Source of the DNA: Nitratireductor sp. B36
GTDB lineage: Bacteria; Pseudomonadota; Alphaproteobacteria; Rhizobiales; Rhizobiaceae
Length of the DNA stretch: 64,000 bases
Reading direction: 5' to 3'
Assembly: GCF_020833685.1 (NCBI RefSeq)
Contig: NZ_JACKZY010000002.1
Coordinates: forward strand, 372,001-436,000
Shown here: positions 34,755 through 43,592 of the stretch, one piece after another
Layout: every line of letters begins with the position of its first letter
Numbering within the stretch: position 1 is the first letter of the stretch
The notes under the pieces: generated by a model
Told to the model about the DNA's origin: nothing
Databases searched by the model: none
Seen by the model: only the letters and a program-made list of their open reading frames with translations
Made by a program: the position numbers and the translations under genes

Positions 34755-35114
34755 CATCTGTCCTCCAGACGTTGTTGCCGATCGGGCCATCGCCGCCTGT
34801 GGACGCTGCGGTGCCGGCCGGTCTTTGCTCTTGTGGTTCCGACTTCGAACAGGCTCCAGTCACCAACCGAATCAGATCATGGAACGCGCTGCTTCTGGTT
34901 ACACAGGCGCGCGAAAACCGGCAACAGTTTGGCCTGAAATGGCGCGGGCGGCAGACGCTCATCCCGGGCGTGGGGCCATGCGCCGGCCATGTTTCAGGTT
35001 GAGGTTAACAGTTGGAAAAGATTCACGGCCTATTTTGAAGCAATCGTGGCTCTTGGCGGGGTAACGGTGGGCGGTCTGGGTCTATGACAGCCACTCATGG
35101 ATGGAGAATGAACA
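34755..35114. promoter_or_regulatory. chpT / DUF1134 divergent intergenic region
   Basis: No gene seen. It holds a CtrA half-site-like GGTTAACAG near 35004 and GANTC sites (GAATC near 34869, GATTC near 35020), consistent with CtrA control of the DUF1134 gene. Confidence 0.45.
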
Positions 35115-35705
35115 ATGCCTGCACGGCTTTTTGATTGGACGCGGTTTATCCAGGTTTTTCTGGTGGTTTTCGCGGTCGGCCTGGGCGCCATCTCCGTGAC
35201 CACCAATACGGCACGGGCCAACAATGGTTACACGGCTCAGGAGATCGTTGACGCCGGACACGGATTTTTCGGTGCCACCACGGGTGGTCTGGCAACCGTG
35301 GTGGAGAAGGTCTTTTCCAATTACGGCTTGCCGAACGGATATGTTCTTGGCGAGGAAGGCTCCGGAGCGTTCATCGGAGGCCTGACCTATGGCGAGGGCA
35401 TGCTCTATACCAAGAACGCTGGCGACCATAAGGTCTTCTGGCAGGGACCATCTATCGGGTGGGACTATGGCGGTCAGGGATCCCGCGTCATGATCCTCGT
35501 TTACAACCTCAACTCCGTGAACGATCTTTACCGACGTTTCGGCGGCGTTGCGGGCTCTGCTTACCTGGTGGCGGGTCTTGGCTTCAATGCGCTGACCAAT
35601 GACAACATGATTTTGGTTCCGATCCGCACCGGTGTCGGCGCGCGCCTTGGCATCAATCTGGGTTATCTGAAAATGACCCCGCAGCCGACCTGGAATCCTT
35701 TCTAA
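35115..35705 (+). CDS. eipA: DUF1134 envelope protein (EipA-like)
   Basis: A 196-residue secreted protein with an N-terminal signal (FIQVFLVVFAVGLGAISV, cleavage near ARANNG). The mature domain is DUF1134: YTAQEIVDAGHGFFGATTGG, LVYNLNSVNDLYRRFGGVAG, LVPIRTGVGARLG. In Brucella the homologue EipA is a periplasmic envelope-integrity factor, part of the CtrA regulon and encoded next to chpT/ctrA; the same order here supports the name. Confidence 0.88.
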   Translation: MPARLFDWTRFIQVFLVVFAVGLGAISVTTNTARANNGYTAQEIVDAGHGFFGATTGGLATVVEKVFSNYGLPNGYVLGEEGSGAFIGGLTYGEGMLYTKNAGDHKVFWQGPSIGWDYGGQGSRVMILVYNLNSVNDLYRRFGGVAGSAYLVAGLGFNALTNDNMILVPIRTGVGARLGINLGYLKMTPQPTWNPF

Positions 35706-35865
35706 GGTGGCTCTCCCACGGTGGCGGGCAACTGATCGGTCCGCCGTCCCCAATGGTCAAAACGGCTACCTGAGCGTATCAGCTTGACGTGCGTGTCGTT
35801 TTGCGTGACCCAATGAGGTAACAACTGCACATGCAGGGTTTCCTCGACGAAATGGGTTTCATGCG

Positions 35866-37104
35866 GTGATCACGACGATACTGCTTATTCTTCTGGGCTT
35901 TTTTATCGCAGGGTTTCTCGCTCTTGCTTTGGCGCCGCTTGTGTGGCGCAGGGCGGTGCGGCTTACGACAAAGCGGATAGAAGCCAGCATGCCGCTTTCC
36001 ACCAATGAACTCGAGGCGGAGAAAGATCGGTTGCGCGCCAGCCATGCCATGGCGGCCCGCCGGCTCGAGATGAACATCGAGTCCCTGAATGCGAAGACGT
36101 CTTCGCAACTGGTCGAAATTGCCCGGTTGAGCGATGAGGCCCGGCAGCTTGCCGAGGATCGCGACGCACAGGACAAGGTGATTGCCGAATTGCGCAGCGA
36201 GACCGAAAAACAGCGCACGGCCCTGGCGGAGAACGCCGAAGTCATTTCCATGCTGGAAACCAAGCTGGAGGAAGCGCTCTCGGAGCTTGAAGTGCGCGGC
36301 AGCGCGCTGACGGAGCTCAATGACCGCTATGAGGAAGAGCGCTTGCTGGCGAGCAGCCGGCAGATCGAAATGGTCGCTCGCGAGACGGAACTGCGCAAGG
36401 TGGAGGATGATCTGGCCGAACTTCGCCGTGATCGCAAGGATGCCGTTCGCGCAGCACGCGAAGCCGAAACCGCTCGCAAAGAGGCTGAAGCCGGCTTGAA
36501 AGTGGCCGAGAAGCGCAACGCGGATCTTCAGAAAAAGCTGGAGGCACAGATGAGGGCCCTTTACGAACACGAGGAGAAGCTTGAGCGCCGTGAAGCCGAA
36601 ATTGCACGTCTCCGCAAGGAGAAGAATGGGGCGAGCGAGGCCAGCTTGTCTGAGGAGGGTGCTCGCCGGCTGAAGGAGGCGGAGGCGGAATGCGAGCGCC
36701 TGTCACGTGAACTTGCAGACAAATCCCTGCAATTTCATACGCTTTTGGCCGATGGAGGTACAAAGACGACGGTCGTTCAACAGTCTTCCGACGGTGATCA
36801 GGAAAAACTCAAGACACGGATTTCCAGGCTGCTTCAGGAAAACAAGAAACTGCGTGCGGAGCTTTCTGAGAGCAAGAAAAACGGAAAGGCTCCGCGTGCC
36901 ATGGCAGCCGATGATGCGCAGGCGGATGGAGCGTTGCGCGAGCAGATCCATAGCCTGGCGGCAGAAGTGATCGGTCTGACGGCATCCCTGGAAGGGGAGA
37001 GTTCACCAATCGCCGAAGCACTTCGGTCTCAGGAGACAGGAGGCGACGGTCGCCCCATGAGCCTTGCCGAAAGAGTGCGCATTCTGCGCGAGCGTGCATC
37101 CTAG
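35866..37104 (+). CDS. Membrane-anchored long coiled-coil protein, unknown function
   Basis: A 412-residue protein. One N-terminal transmembrane helix (ITTILLILLGFFIAGFLALA, residues 2-21) is followed by heptad-rich, charged sequence from about residue 45 to 350 and a conserved-looking end (MSLAERVRILRERAS). GTG 35866 is the start; an ATG at 35861 is out of frame. Topology suggests the coiled coil is cytoplasmic. Such proteins can act as membrane scaffolds or in cell division; no family is recognised. Confidence 0.75.
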   Translation: MITTILLILLGFFIAGFLALALAPLVWRRAVRLTTKRIEASMPLSTNELEAEKDRLRASHAMAARRLEMNIESLNAKTSSQLVEIARLSDEARQLAEDRDAQDKVIAELRSETEKQRTALAENAEVISMLETKLEEALSELEVRGSALTELNDRYEEERLLASSRQIEMVARETELRKVEDDLAELRRDRKDAVRAAREAETARKEAEAGLKVAEKRNADLQKKLEAQMRALYEHEEKLERREAEIARLRKEKNGASEASLSEEGARRLKEAEAECERLSRELADKSLQFHTLLADGGTKTTVVQQSSDGDQEKLKTRISRLLQENKKLRAELSESKKNGKAPRAMAADDAQADGALREQIHSLAAEVIGLTASLEGESSPIAEALRSQETGGDGRPMSLAERVRILRERAS

Positions 37105-37106
37105 CA

Positions 37107-37910
37107 TCACACCGGGCGCCAGAGCCGGTGTAGGGCAATCGCAGAGGCTGCGGCCACGTTGAGGCTGTCGAAATCCGGGGCCATCGCAATGCGTGCGGTG
37201 GGAAGCCGCCTCATGTCCTCTTCCGAAAGTCCATGCCCCTCGCTGCCAAGAAGCAACGCATGGCGCGGGTCGCGCTCTATCTCCGCAATGTCCCTCTTTC
37301 CTTGTGGGCTCAGCGCGAGAATTGAATAGCCCCGATCCTGTAGTGCCGCTGCAAGACTGGCTGTATCGCTGAACCGTGCGAAGGGAACTTTCAGCGTAGC
37401 CCCTACCGATACACGGATAGCCTTGCGGTAGAGCGGATCGCAACAATCGTTGGTGAGAAGCACGGCGGCAGCGCCGAAGGAAGCTGCGTTGCGGAAGATC
37501 GAGCCCATATTGTCGTGATTGGATATGCCTGCGAGGGCGACCACCAGCGCCGCGTCGGGCAGCGTATCGAGCAGCGCTTCGCCGCTTGTTTCGCGCTTGC
37601 GACCGATTGCCAGAATGCCCCGATGGATCTCGAAACCGGCGATCTCGTCCATGATCGCAGCGCTGGCTGTATAGATTGGAACGTCTTCGGGAATGCGCTC
37701 AATCAGGTCGCCGAGCCCGGCCACACGGTTTTCGCGCAGAAACACGCTTTCGGCTGTGAACCGGCTTGTGGAGAAGAGCACGTTGAGCACCACCCGCCCT
37801 TCGGCCACGAAACGGCCCTGCCTTCCCACGAGATCGCGTTCGCGAATATGGCGATAGGCAGCGATGCGAGGATCTTCGGCGCTTGCGATAGATAAGAGCT
37901 TCCGTTTCAA
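37107..37910 (-). CDS. TrmH/SpoU family RNA 2'-O-methyltransferase
   Basis: About 267 residues. N-terminal substrate-binding domain (GRFVAEGRVVLNVLF) then the SPOUT knot: ISNHDNMGSIFRNAASFGAA, LLLGSEGHGLSEEDM and APDFDSLNVAAASAIALH. It methylates a ribose in tRNA or rRNA; the exact site is unknown. TTG 37910 is chosen because it overlaps the upstream stop (TTGA) and gives the family length; longer frames add an odd Arg/Pro-rich leader. Confidence 0.85.
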   Translation of the reverse strand: MKRKLLSIASAEDPRIAAYRHIRERDLVGRQGRFVAEGRVVLNVLFSTSRFTAESVFLRENRVAGLGDLIERIPEDVPIYTASAAIMDEIAGFEIHRGILAIGRKRETSGEALLDTLPDAALVVALAGISNHDNMGSIFRNAASFGAAAVLLTNDCCDPLYRKAIRVSVGATLKVPFARFSDTASLAAALQDRGYSILALSPQGKRDIAEIERDPRHALLLGSEGHGLSEEDMRRLPTARIAMAPDFDSLNVAAASAIALHRLWRPV

Positions 37911-38701
37911 CTGGCGAGCCCCATGCGCGCTTCCTTTGCCATCGCCACAAGGGTGTGGCGCATCTGTTCCGTGTCGCTTAGCGGAGATTTGAAGAAAATG
38001 CGGCACGTTCGGTCGCCGAGTGCCAGGTCGATCCCCTCGGGGTCGATCCCGGTCAGTTGCCATTTTCCTGACGGAGCATTCGCAAAATGGCGGGCGTAGT
38101 TTTCAATCGCGTCTGCATGGTCGCTGTTCATATGGGCGATGGCACCCGCTTCTGCTTCGGCCAGGCCGGTGAGTGCCGGGCTATCGATCACAAGTTCCGT
38201 TCGAGACAGCTTGTAGGCTCGTGCAAATCCTCCATTGAGAAGTGCCGTCTTTGGCTCCAGCCGGTAGAGAGAGAAATCCGGGAAATCGATATACAGCTTG
38301 GCCTTGGGATGGCGTGCGAGATAGCGACGCTTGGCGCGCGCATGGTCTTCGCTGTCGTGCTCCAGCCGCAATGCGGCAACCTTGACGGAAAGGCGTGGAT
38401 GCGCCAGCGGGTCGCCTTTGCCGGGTTCGCCCAACAGGAGGGAGCAGCGCGGATCGGATTCCAGCCCCTTCGTATGAGCGGACAGTCCAGACACCAGGAT
38501 GAGCGGTGCTCCGTCCAGATCGGTTGCGGTGGCAACGCGGGTGGCGAAGGGCGCGCCGTCTTCTGGATCGATTGTCGCCAGTCCACCGAAGCGCGCAGCG
38601 CGCATAAGCGTCTTCGCAAGACGAATGGCATCCGCATCCGTTTCGAGAATGACGTCTTTTGTTTTTCCTTCGCTCATCGATGCCTCAATCCGTTGAAGCA
38701 T
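37907..38701 (-). CDS. HugZ-like / pyridoxamine 5'-phosphate oxidase-fold protein with DUF2470
   Basis: A 264-residue (or 256 from ATG 38677) protein. The split-barrel FMN/heme-binding fold is seen in GLATIDPEDGAPFATRVATA and GLSAHTKGLESDPRCSLLLG; the C-terminal DUF2470 domain has AIAHMNSDHADAIENYARHF. Such proteins bind or degrade heme (HugZ) or act as FMN oxidoreductases. It is translationally coupled to the methyltransferase (4 bp overlap). Confidence 0.8.
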   Translation of the reverse strand: MLQRIEASMSEGKTKDVILETDADAIRLAKTLMRAARFGGLATIDPEDGAPFATRVATATDLDGAPLILVSGLSAHTKGLESDPRCSLLLGEPGKGDPLAHPRLSVKVAALRLEHDSEDHARAKRRYLARHPKAKLYIDFPDFSLYRLEPKTALLNGGFARAYKLSRTELVIDSPALTGLAEAEAGAIAHMNSDHADAIENYARHFANAPSGKWQLTGIDPEGIDLALGDRTCRIFFKSPLSDTEQMRHTLVAMAKEARMGLAS

Positions 38702-38758
38702 CTCCTTCGCCGATCATGCTTTCGGCTGCAAGCGGCGACGGTGGATTTCCGTAGTCTG

Positions 38759-39520
38759 CTATTTCGGCGCCATGCGGATCGCGCCGTCGAGGCGGATGGT
38801 CTCGCCATTCAGCATCTGGTTCTCGACGATATGGCAGGCAAGCGCTGCATATTCGGAAGGTTCACCAAGGCGCGGCGGGAAGGGCACCTGTTGGCCGAGC
38901 GAGGCCTGCGCCTCTTCCGGCAAGCTCGCCATCATCGGCGTCTTGAAGATGCCCGGCGCGATGGTGCAAACCCGGATGCCGGAACGTGAAAGATCGCGCG
39001 CGATGGGCAGTGTCATGCCCACCACCCCGCCTTTGGAGGCGGAGTAGGCCACCTGGCCGATCTGACCGTCGAAGGCTGCCACCGACGCGGTGTTGACGAT
39101 GACCCCGCGCTCGCCACCCTCAAGCGGTTCGAGTTCCTGTGCCTGGGCGGCAAACAGGCGGATCATGTTGAACGTACCGAGGAGGTTGATCTCGATCACC
39201 TTGCGATAAAGATCGAGCGGGTGGGGCCCATCCCGGCCGACGGTCTTAGTGGCCGTGACAATGCCGGCGCAATTCACCAGTATGCGGGGCGCACCGAGCT
39301 TTTTCGTTGCTTCATCCAGAGCCGCCAGACCATCGGCTTCGCTGGTGACATCGCATTTGACCGCAATGCCGCCGATATCGGCGGCCACCCCTTCGGCTCT
39401 CTCCATGCCGACATCGGCGATGGCGATCTTTGCGCCTTTGTCGGCGAGCGCGCGCGCGGTCGCTTCACCAAGACCTGAGCCTCCGCCCGTAACGAGTGCA
39501 ACGATGCCGGATGGGTTCAT
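38759..39520 (-). CDS. SDR family dehydrogenase (3-hydroxyacyl-CoA dehydrogenase type)
   Basis: A 253-residue short-chain dehydrogenase. The NAD site is [20 protein letters not shown], the NAG motif is [10 protein letters not shown], and the catalytic YxxxK is [12 protein letters not shown] with the serine in VNTASVAAF. The long loop with [17 protein letters not shown] resembles type II 3-hydroxyacyl-CoA dehydrogenase (HSD10-like). Likely in fatty-acid or branched-chain degradation. Monocistronic, no partner genes near. Confidence 0.88.
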   Translation of the reverse strand: MNPSGIVALVTGGGSGLGEATARALADKGAKIAIADVGMERAEGVAADIGGIAVKCDVTSEADGLAALDEATKKLGAPRILVNCAGIVTATKTVGRDGPHPLDLYRKVIEINLLGTFNMIRLFAAQAQELEPLEGGERGVIVNTASVAAFDGQIGQVAYSASKGGVVGMTLPIARDLSRSGIRVCTIAPGIFKTPMMASLPEEAQASLGQQVPFPPRLGEPSEYAALACHIVENQMLNGETIRLDGAIRMAPK

Positions 39521-39614
39521 GAGACTGCCTCCCTCGATGTGTCGTCAAGACACTAGCGAGGGAGGCCGGGCTGGAAAAGCGGCATCTGCGCAATGCCGCT
39601 GTGTGTGAAGATGC

Positions 39615-40802
39615 TCAGCGCCGGATGATGGCGCCAAGCACGTCGCGTATGCCAATCGCCCCGACAAAACGTGAGGCCTCGTCAAAGAGCGCCACCGGAG
39701 CCGTCTGGGATTGCTGCATGGCCCGCATCACAGTGCGCAACGGCGTACCCGCCGTCGCCCAGAAGACCTTTGGCCTGTCCTCGGGCAGGTCTTCGATATT
39801 GTCGCAGGAGACCCAGATGGCAGGCTTGCCGTTTCTCTCAGCATCGATGACCAGCATGTTGTCGTCGAACTTGAACCGGGTGGTCTTGCGCCGGTCGAGC
39901 CACAGCCAGCCTTCGCCGGCCGCCTCCAGGTCGCGAACATCGCGCATCACGTTCCAGGCGGTCAGCACAGAGAGCGGATTCACATTGGAAATGAAGTCCC
40001 GCACATAATCGTTTTCGGGTGCAAGAACGATATCTTCCGGCGTGCCCGTTTGCACGATCCGACCGCCTTCCATGATGGAGATGCGGTTGCCGATCTTGAG
40101 CGCTTCCTCAAGATCGTGGCTCACGAACAGGATGGTCTTTTTCAGGCGCTCCTGGAGCTCGAGCAACTCGTCCTGCAGCTTGGTGCGGATGAGCGGATCG
40201 AGCGCGGAGAAGGGCTCGTCCATGAGCAGGATCGGCGCTTCCGTGGCAAAGGCGCGGGCAAGGCCCACACGCTGCTGCATTCCGCCCGAAAGCTCATGGG
40301 CATATTTGTCGGCCCAGTCGGTCAGATGCACCAACTCGAGCTGCGCCATCACGCGTTCCTTGCGCTCCTTGGCGGGTACGCCGGCCAGCTCCAGCCCGAA
40401 ACCAACATTCTCCGCCACCGTGCGCCAGGGCAGGAGGGCGAATTGCTGGAAGACCATCGCCACGCATTCGCGGCGGATCTTGCGCAACTCGGCTTGTGAG
40501 CAGTTCACCACGTCCGCCTGCCAGTCGCCGTCGTGAACGACGACATTGCCACGCGCCACGGTGTTTAGCCGGTTCACCGCACGCAGCAATGTGGACTTGC
40601 CCGATCCCGAAAGCCCCATCAAAACGGATATCTCGCCGCGCTCGACGGTGAGGTCGCAATGGGCACAGCCGAGCACCGCGCCGGTTTCGGCAAGGATTTC
40701 CTCGCGGTTCCTGCCCGCATCCACCAGCGGAAGAGCTTCGGCCTTCTGGCGATCCGTCCCAAAGAGGATGTCGACCTTTTTGAAATCGATGGCCACGCTC
40801 AT
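39615..40802 (-). CDS. choV: Choline ABC transporter ATP-binding protein
   Basis: A 395-residue ATPase of the quaternary-amine transporter class. Walker A GLSGSGKSTLLRAV, signature LSGGMQQRVGLARA, Walker B ILLMDEPFSALDPL. The C-terminal tail has a CBS-like sensor (PKVFWATAGTPLRTVMRAMQ). The insertion ILAETGAVLGCAHCDLTVER is typical of rhizobial ChoV. Coupled to choW by a 4 bp overlap. Confidence 0.93.
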   Translation of the reverse strand: MSVAIDFKKVDILFGTDRQKAEALPLVDAGRNREEILAETGAVLGCAHCDLTVERGEISVLMGLSGSGKSTLLRAVNRLNTVARGNVVVHDGDWQADVVNCSQAELRKIRRECVAMVFQQFALLPWRTVAENVGFGLELAGVPAKERKERVMAQLELVHLTDWADKYAHELSGGMQQRVGLARAFATEAPILLMDEPFSALDPLIRTKLQDELLELQERLKKTILFVSHDLEEALKIGNRISIMEGGRIVQTGTPEDIVLAPENDYVRDFISNVNPLSVLTAWNVMRDVRDLEAAGEGWLWLDRRKTTRFKFDDNMLVIDAERNGKPAIWVSCDNIEDLPEDRPKVFWATAGTPLRTVMRAMQQSQTAPVALFDEASRFVGAIGIRDVLGAIIRR

Positions 40803-41653
40803 TTGTCGCTTCCCCGCTCGATGCGCGCGATGCGGTCGAGAATGATCGCCAGCACGACGATGGCGAGGCCGGCTTCAAGCCCGAGAGGAATGTTGACCGA
40901 GTTGAGCGCGCGCACCACCGGTTTTCCGAGCCCGTCGGCGCCGATCAGTGCGGCGATGACGACCATGGAAAGCGATAGCATGATGCATTGGGTGAGACCC
41001 GCCATGATGGAGGGCAGGGCAGCCGGCAGTTCCACCTTCCACAGGAGCTGCCGTTTTGTAGCGCCGAAAGCGTGGCCGGCCTCAATCATGGGCTGGGGAA
41101 CGGAGGTGATGCCGAGATAGGTGAGCCGGATTGGGGCCGGTGAAGCGAAGATTACGGTCACGATCAGGCCGGGTGCGGCACCCAGGCCGAACAGGATGAG
41201 AACGGGGATGAGATAAACGAAGGTCGGCAGTGTCTGCATCAGATCGAGCACCGGTCGCAGAAACTGATAGACGCGAGGATTGTGCGCTGCCCAGATGCCA
41301 ACGGGAACGCCAATCGCCATGGACACGGCGGCCGCGGCCACGACGAGCACCAGCGTTTCGACCGTTTCTTCCCATAAACCCTGATTGATGATGAAAAGCA
41401 GGCCGAGCGCTACCGCGACTGAAAGCTTCCAGGAACGTTGTAGCGCATAGGCAAGTGCTGCAATGGCAAGCACCAGTACGATCGCGGGAACGGCCAGCAA
41501 AATGTCCACCATTCCGTCGAGCACGTCGGCCAGAACATCTGCCAGTGTGTCGAACAGCCAGGCAAAATTGGTGGTCAGAAAGTCGAAGAAGTCTCGGCCC
41601 CACCGGCCGATGGGAATTTTCCAGTCAGCGATCCATTCTGAAAGAGGGTCCAT
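40799..41653 (-). CDS. choW: Choline ABC transporter permease
   Basis: A 284-residue inner-membrane protein with about six to seven spans and the ABC permease loop (FGATKRQLLWKVELPAALPS with IMAGLTQ). The N-terminal WKIPIGRWGRDFFDFLTTNF matches the ProW/ChoW group. It forms the channel with ChoV and receives choline from ChoX. Confidence 0.93.
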   Translation of the reverse strand: MDPLSEWIADWKIPIGRWGRDFFDFLTTNFAWLFDTLADVLADVLDGMVDILLAVPAIVLVLAIAALAYALQRSWKLSVAVALGLLFIINQGLWEETVETLVLVVAAAAVSMAIGVPVGIWAAHNPRVYQFLRPVLDLMQTLPTFVYLIPVLILFGLGAAPGLIVTVIFASPAPIRLTYLGITSVPQPMIEAGHAFGATKRQLLWKVELPAALPSIMAGLTQCIMLSLSMVVIAALIGADGLGKPVVRALNSVNIPLGLEAGLAIVVLAIILDRIARIERGSDK

Positions 41654-41718
41654 GAGCCCGGGGATTTCCTTTTTTCGGATTTCTTCTTATGCGTTGCGTC
41701 TGCCGTCGGTGCGGCGGG

Positions 41719-41740
41719 CTTTCGGCCTTCAGGCCGAAAG
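41719..41740 (-). promoter_or_regulatory. Hairpin between choX and choW
   Basis: CTTTCGGCCT/AGGCCGAAAG forms a perfect 10 bp stem in the choX-choW spacer with almost no loop. Without a T run it is more likely an mRNA-stabilising or partial-termination stem that keeps choX expression above choWV. Confidence 0.5.
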
Positions 41741-41788
41741 GGAGACGCCGCGGAGTGCCTGCCCGGGCACCCCGCACCGTCCTGTCGT

Positions 41789-42736
41789 CTACATGCCCAG
41801 ATGCGCCTTCACGGCATCGAGACCGGGCTCGCCCTCAAACGTGGTGACACCTTCGAGCCAGGGGCCGAGCGCGTCGGGATTGGCCTTGAGCCATTCTTCA
41901 GCGGCCTTTTGTGGTTCGGCACCGTCGTCAAGAATCTTGCCCATGATCTCGTTCTCCATCTGGAGAGAAAAGACCATGTTCTTCAAAAGTTTGCCTAGGT
42001 TTGGGCATTCTTCGGAAAGGCCTGCGCGGGTGTTGGTGTGCACTGTTGCGCCGCCATAATTGGGGCCGAACACATCGTCACCGCCTTCAAGATAGGCCAT
42101 CTCGATATTGGCGTTCATCGGGTGCGGTTCCCAACCGAGGAACACCACGTGCTCCTTCGATCCCACAGCGCGGCGCACCTGCGAGAGCATGCCGGCTTCC
42201 GAGCTTTCCACCACTTCGAAATCCTTGAGACCGAACGTGTCGTTCTCGATCATGTCGAGGATCAGACGGTTGCCGTCATTGCCGGGCTCGATGCCATAGA
42301 TCTTGCCGTCCAGCTCGTCGGCAAACTTGGCGATATCGGCAAAGCTCTTCAAACCCGCATCATAGGTATACTGTGGAACCGCCAGCGTGTATTTCGCCCC
42401 TTCCAGATTGGTGACCACGGTTTCCACCGTGCCATCCTCGCGGTAAGGCGCAATATCGGCCTCCATGGTCGGCATCCAGTTGCCGAGGAAGACGTCCACG
42501 TCATTGTTCTTGAGCGATGCATAGGTCACCGGCACCGAAAGGACCTGCGTTTCGGGCTCATAGCCAAGCCCCTCCAGCACCACCGAGGCAGTGGCCGTTG
42601 TTGCGGTGATATCGGTCCAGCCGACATCCGAGAAAGTTACGGACTGGCAGGACTCCGGTTCGGCGGCGAATGCGGTGCCCGATGCGAGACTTGCGGCGAG
42701 CGCAAGGACCTGGGACGTTTTTCGGCTCGGTAACAT
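41789..42736 (-). CDS. choX: Choline-binding periplasmic protein
   Basis: A 315-residue substrate-binding protein with a signal peptide (SQVLALAASLASGTAFA, then AEPESC). The mature protein starts CQSVTFSDVGWTDITATTAT and contains NNDVDVFLGNWMPTMEADI and a C-terminal GEPGLDAVKAHLGM, matching the ChoX/ProX-type fold with aromatic cage residues. First gene of choXWV; imports choline for betaine synthesis or phosphatidylcholine. Confidence 0.93.
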   Translation of the reverse strand: MLPSRKTSQVLALAASLASGTAFAAEPESCQSVTFSDVGWTDITATTATASVVLEGLGYEPETQVLSVPVTYASLKNNDVDVFLGNWMPTMEADIAPYREDGTVETVVTNLEGAKYTLAVPQYTYDAGLKSFADIAKFADELDGKIYGIEPGNDGNRLILDMIENDTFGLKDFEVVESSEAGMLSQVRRAVGSKEHVVFLGWEPHPMNANIEMAYLEGGDDVFGPNYGGATVHTNTRAGLSEECPNLGKLLKNMVFSLQMENEIMGKILDDGAEPQKAAEEWLKANPDALGPWLEGVTTFEGEPGLDAVKAHLGM

Positions 42737-42962
42737 TGACGGCTCTCCTCTGTGTTTGTTCTTGGCTGAGCGCGGGTCTTAACCGGCTTTGCGCGTTATT
42801 TCAAAGGCAAGCACCAATTCAGGGGCGCTGCAAGCACAAACAGGTGTCTGTTTGCGCCATGCAAGGTGTCGTATGCGACGGTATTTGGTGGAAGAATGGC
42901 GTTGCGGCGTTTTCTAAAGTCTGCTGGTGGTGTTTAAGAGCGCGAACGGCACAGGCAGCGCA

Positions 42963-43583
42963 ATGGCAAAGCTCTACTTCCACTATGCGACCATGAATGC
43001 AGGCAAGTCGACCATGCTCCTGCAGGCATCCTATAACTACCGCGAGCGCGGGATGAACACGATGCTGTTCGTCGCGGGCCACTACCGCAAGGAAGATGGC
43101 GGCTATATTTCCTCGCGCATCGGGCTCGACAGCGATGCGGAAATGTTCCGCGATGGCGATGACCTTTTTGCGCGCATCGCCGAGCACCATGACCACACGA
43201 CGGTTCACTGTGTATTTGTCGACGAGGCGCAGTTTCTGGAAGAAGAGCAGGTTTGGCAGCTCGCCCGCGTGGCAGACAGGCTGGGCATCCCGGTCATGTG
43301 CTACGGGCTGAGGACCGATTTCCAGGGCAATCTCTTCACTGGTTCGCAGGCGCTTCTGGCGCTGGCGGATGAACTGCGCGAAGTACGCACGATCTGCCGC
43401 TGCGGCCGCAAGGCCACCATGGTGGTGCGTCTCGGGCCTGACGGCAAGGTCGCGAAAAAGGGCGCGCAGGTCGCCATCGGCAAGGATGTCTATGTCTCGC
43501 TTTGTCGAAAGCACTGGGAGGAAGAGATGGGGCGCTGGAAGGCGGAGGATCTTGTGGGGTTTGCCGGGAGTGCTGCCGACTAG
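42963..43583 (+). CDS. tdk: Thymidine kinase
   Basis: A 206-residue type II thymidine kinase for salvage of thymidine to dTMP. P-loop FHYATMNAGKSTMLLQASYN at the start, FVDEAQFLEEEQV, the flavour of the lasso loop (VPVMCYGLRTDFQGNLF-like IPVMCYGLRTDFQGNLF), and a zinc site ICRCGRKATMVV with a later cysteine (SLCRKHW). ATG 42963 begins immediately before the P-loop strand. Confidence 0.95.
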   Translation: MAKLYFHYATMNAGKSTMLLQASYNYRERGMNTMLFVAGHYRKEDGGYISSRIGLDSDAEMFRDGDDLFARIAEHHDHTTVHCVFVDEAQFLEEEQVWQLARVADRLGIPVMCYGLRTDFQGNLFTGSQALLALADELREVRTICRCGRKATMVVRLGPDGKVAKKGAQVAIGKDVYVSLCRKHWEEEMGRWKAEDLVGFAGSAAD

Positions 43584-43592
43584 TCTGCTCGT

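Noticed and set aside
38087-38989. 300-codon plus-strand frame over the HugZ-like gene and the SDR gene end
   Set aside because: Antisense shadow; the minus-strand genes have full families and coupled starts.
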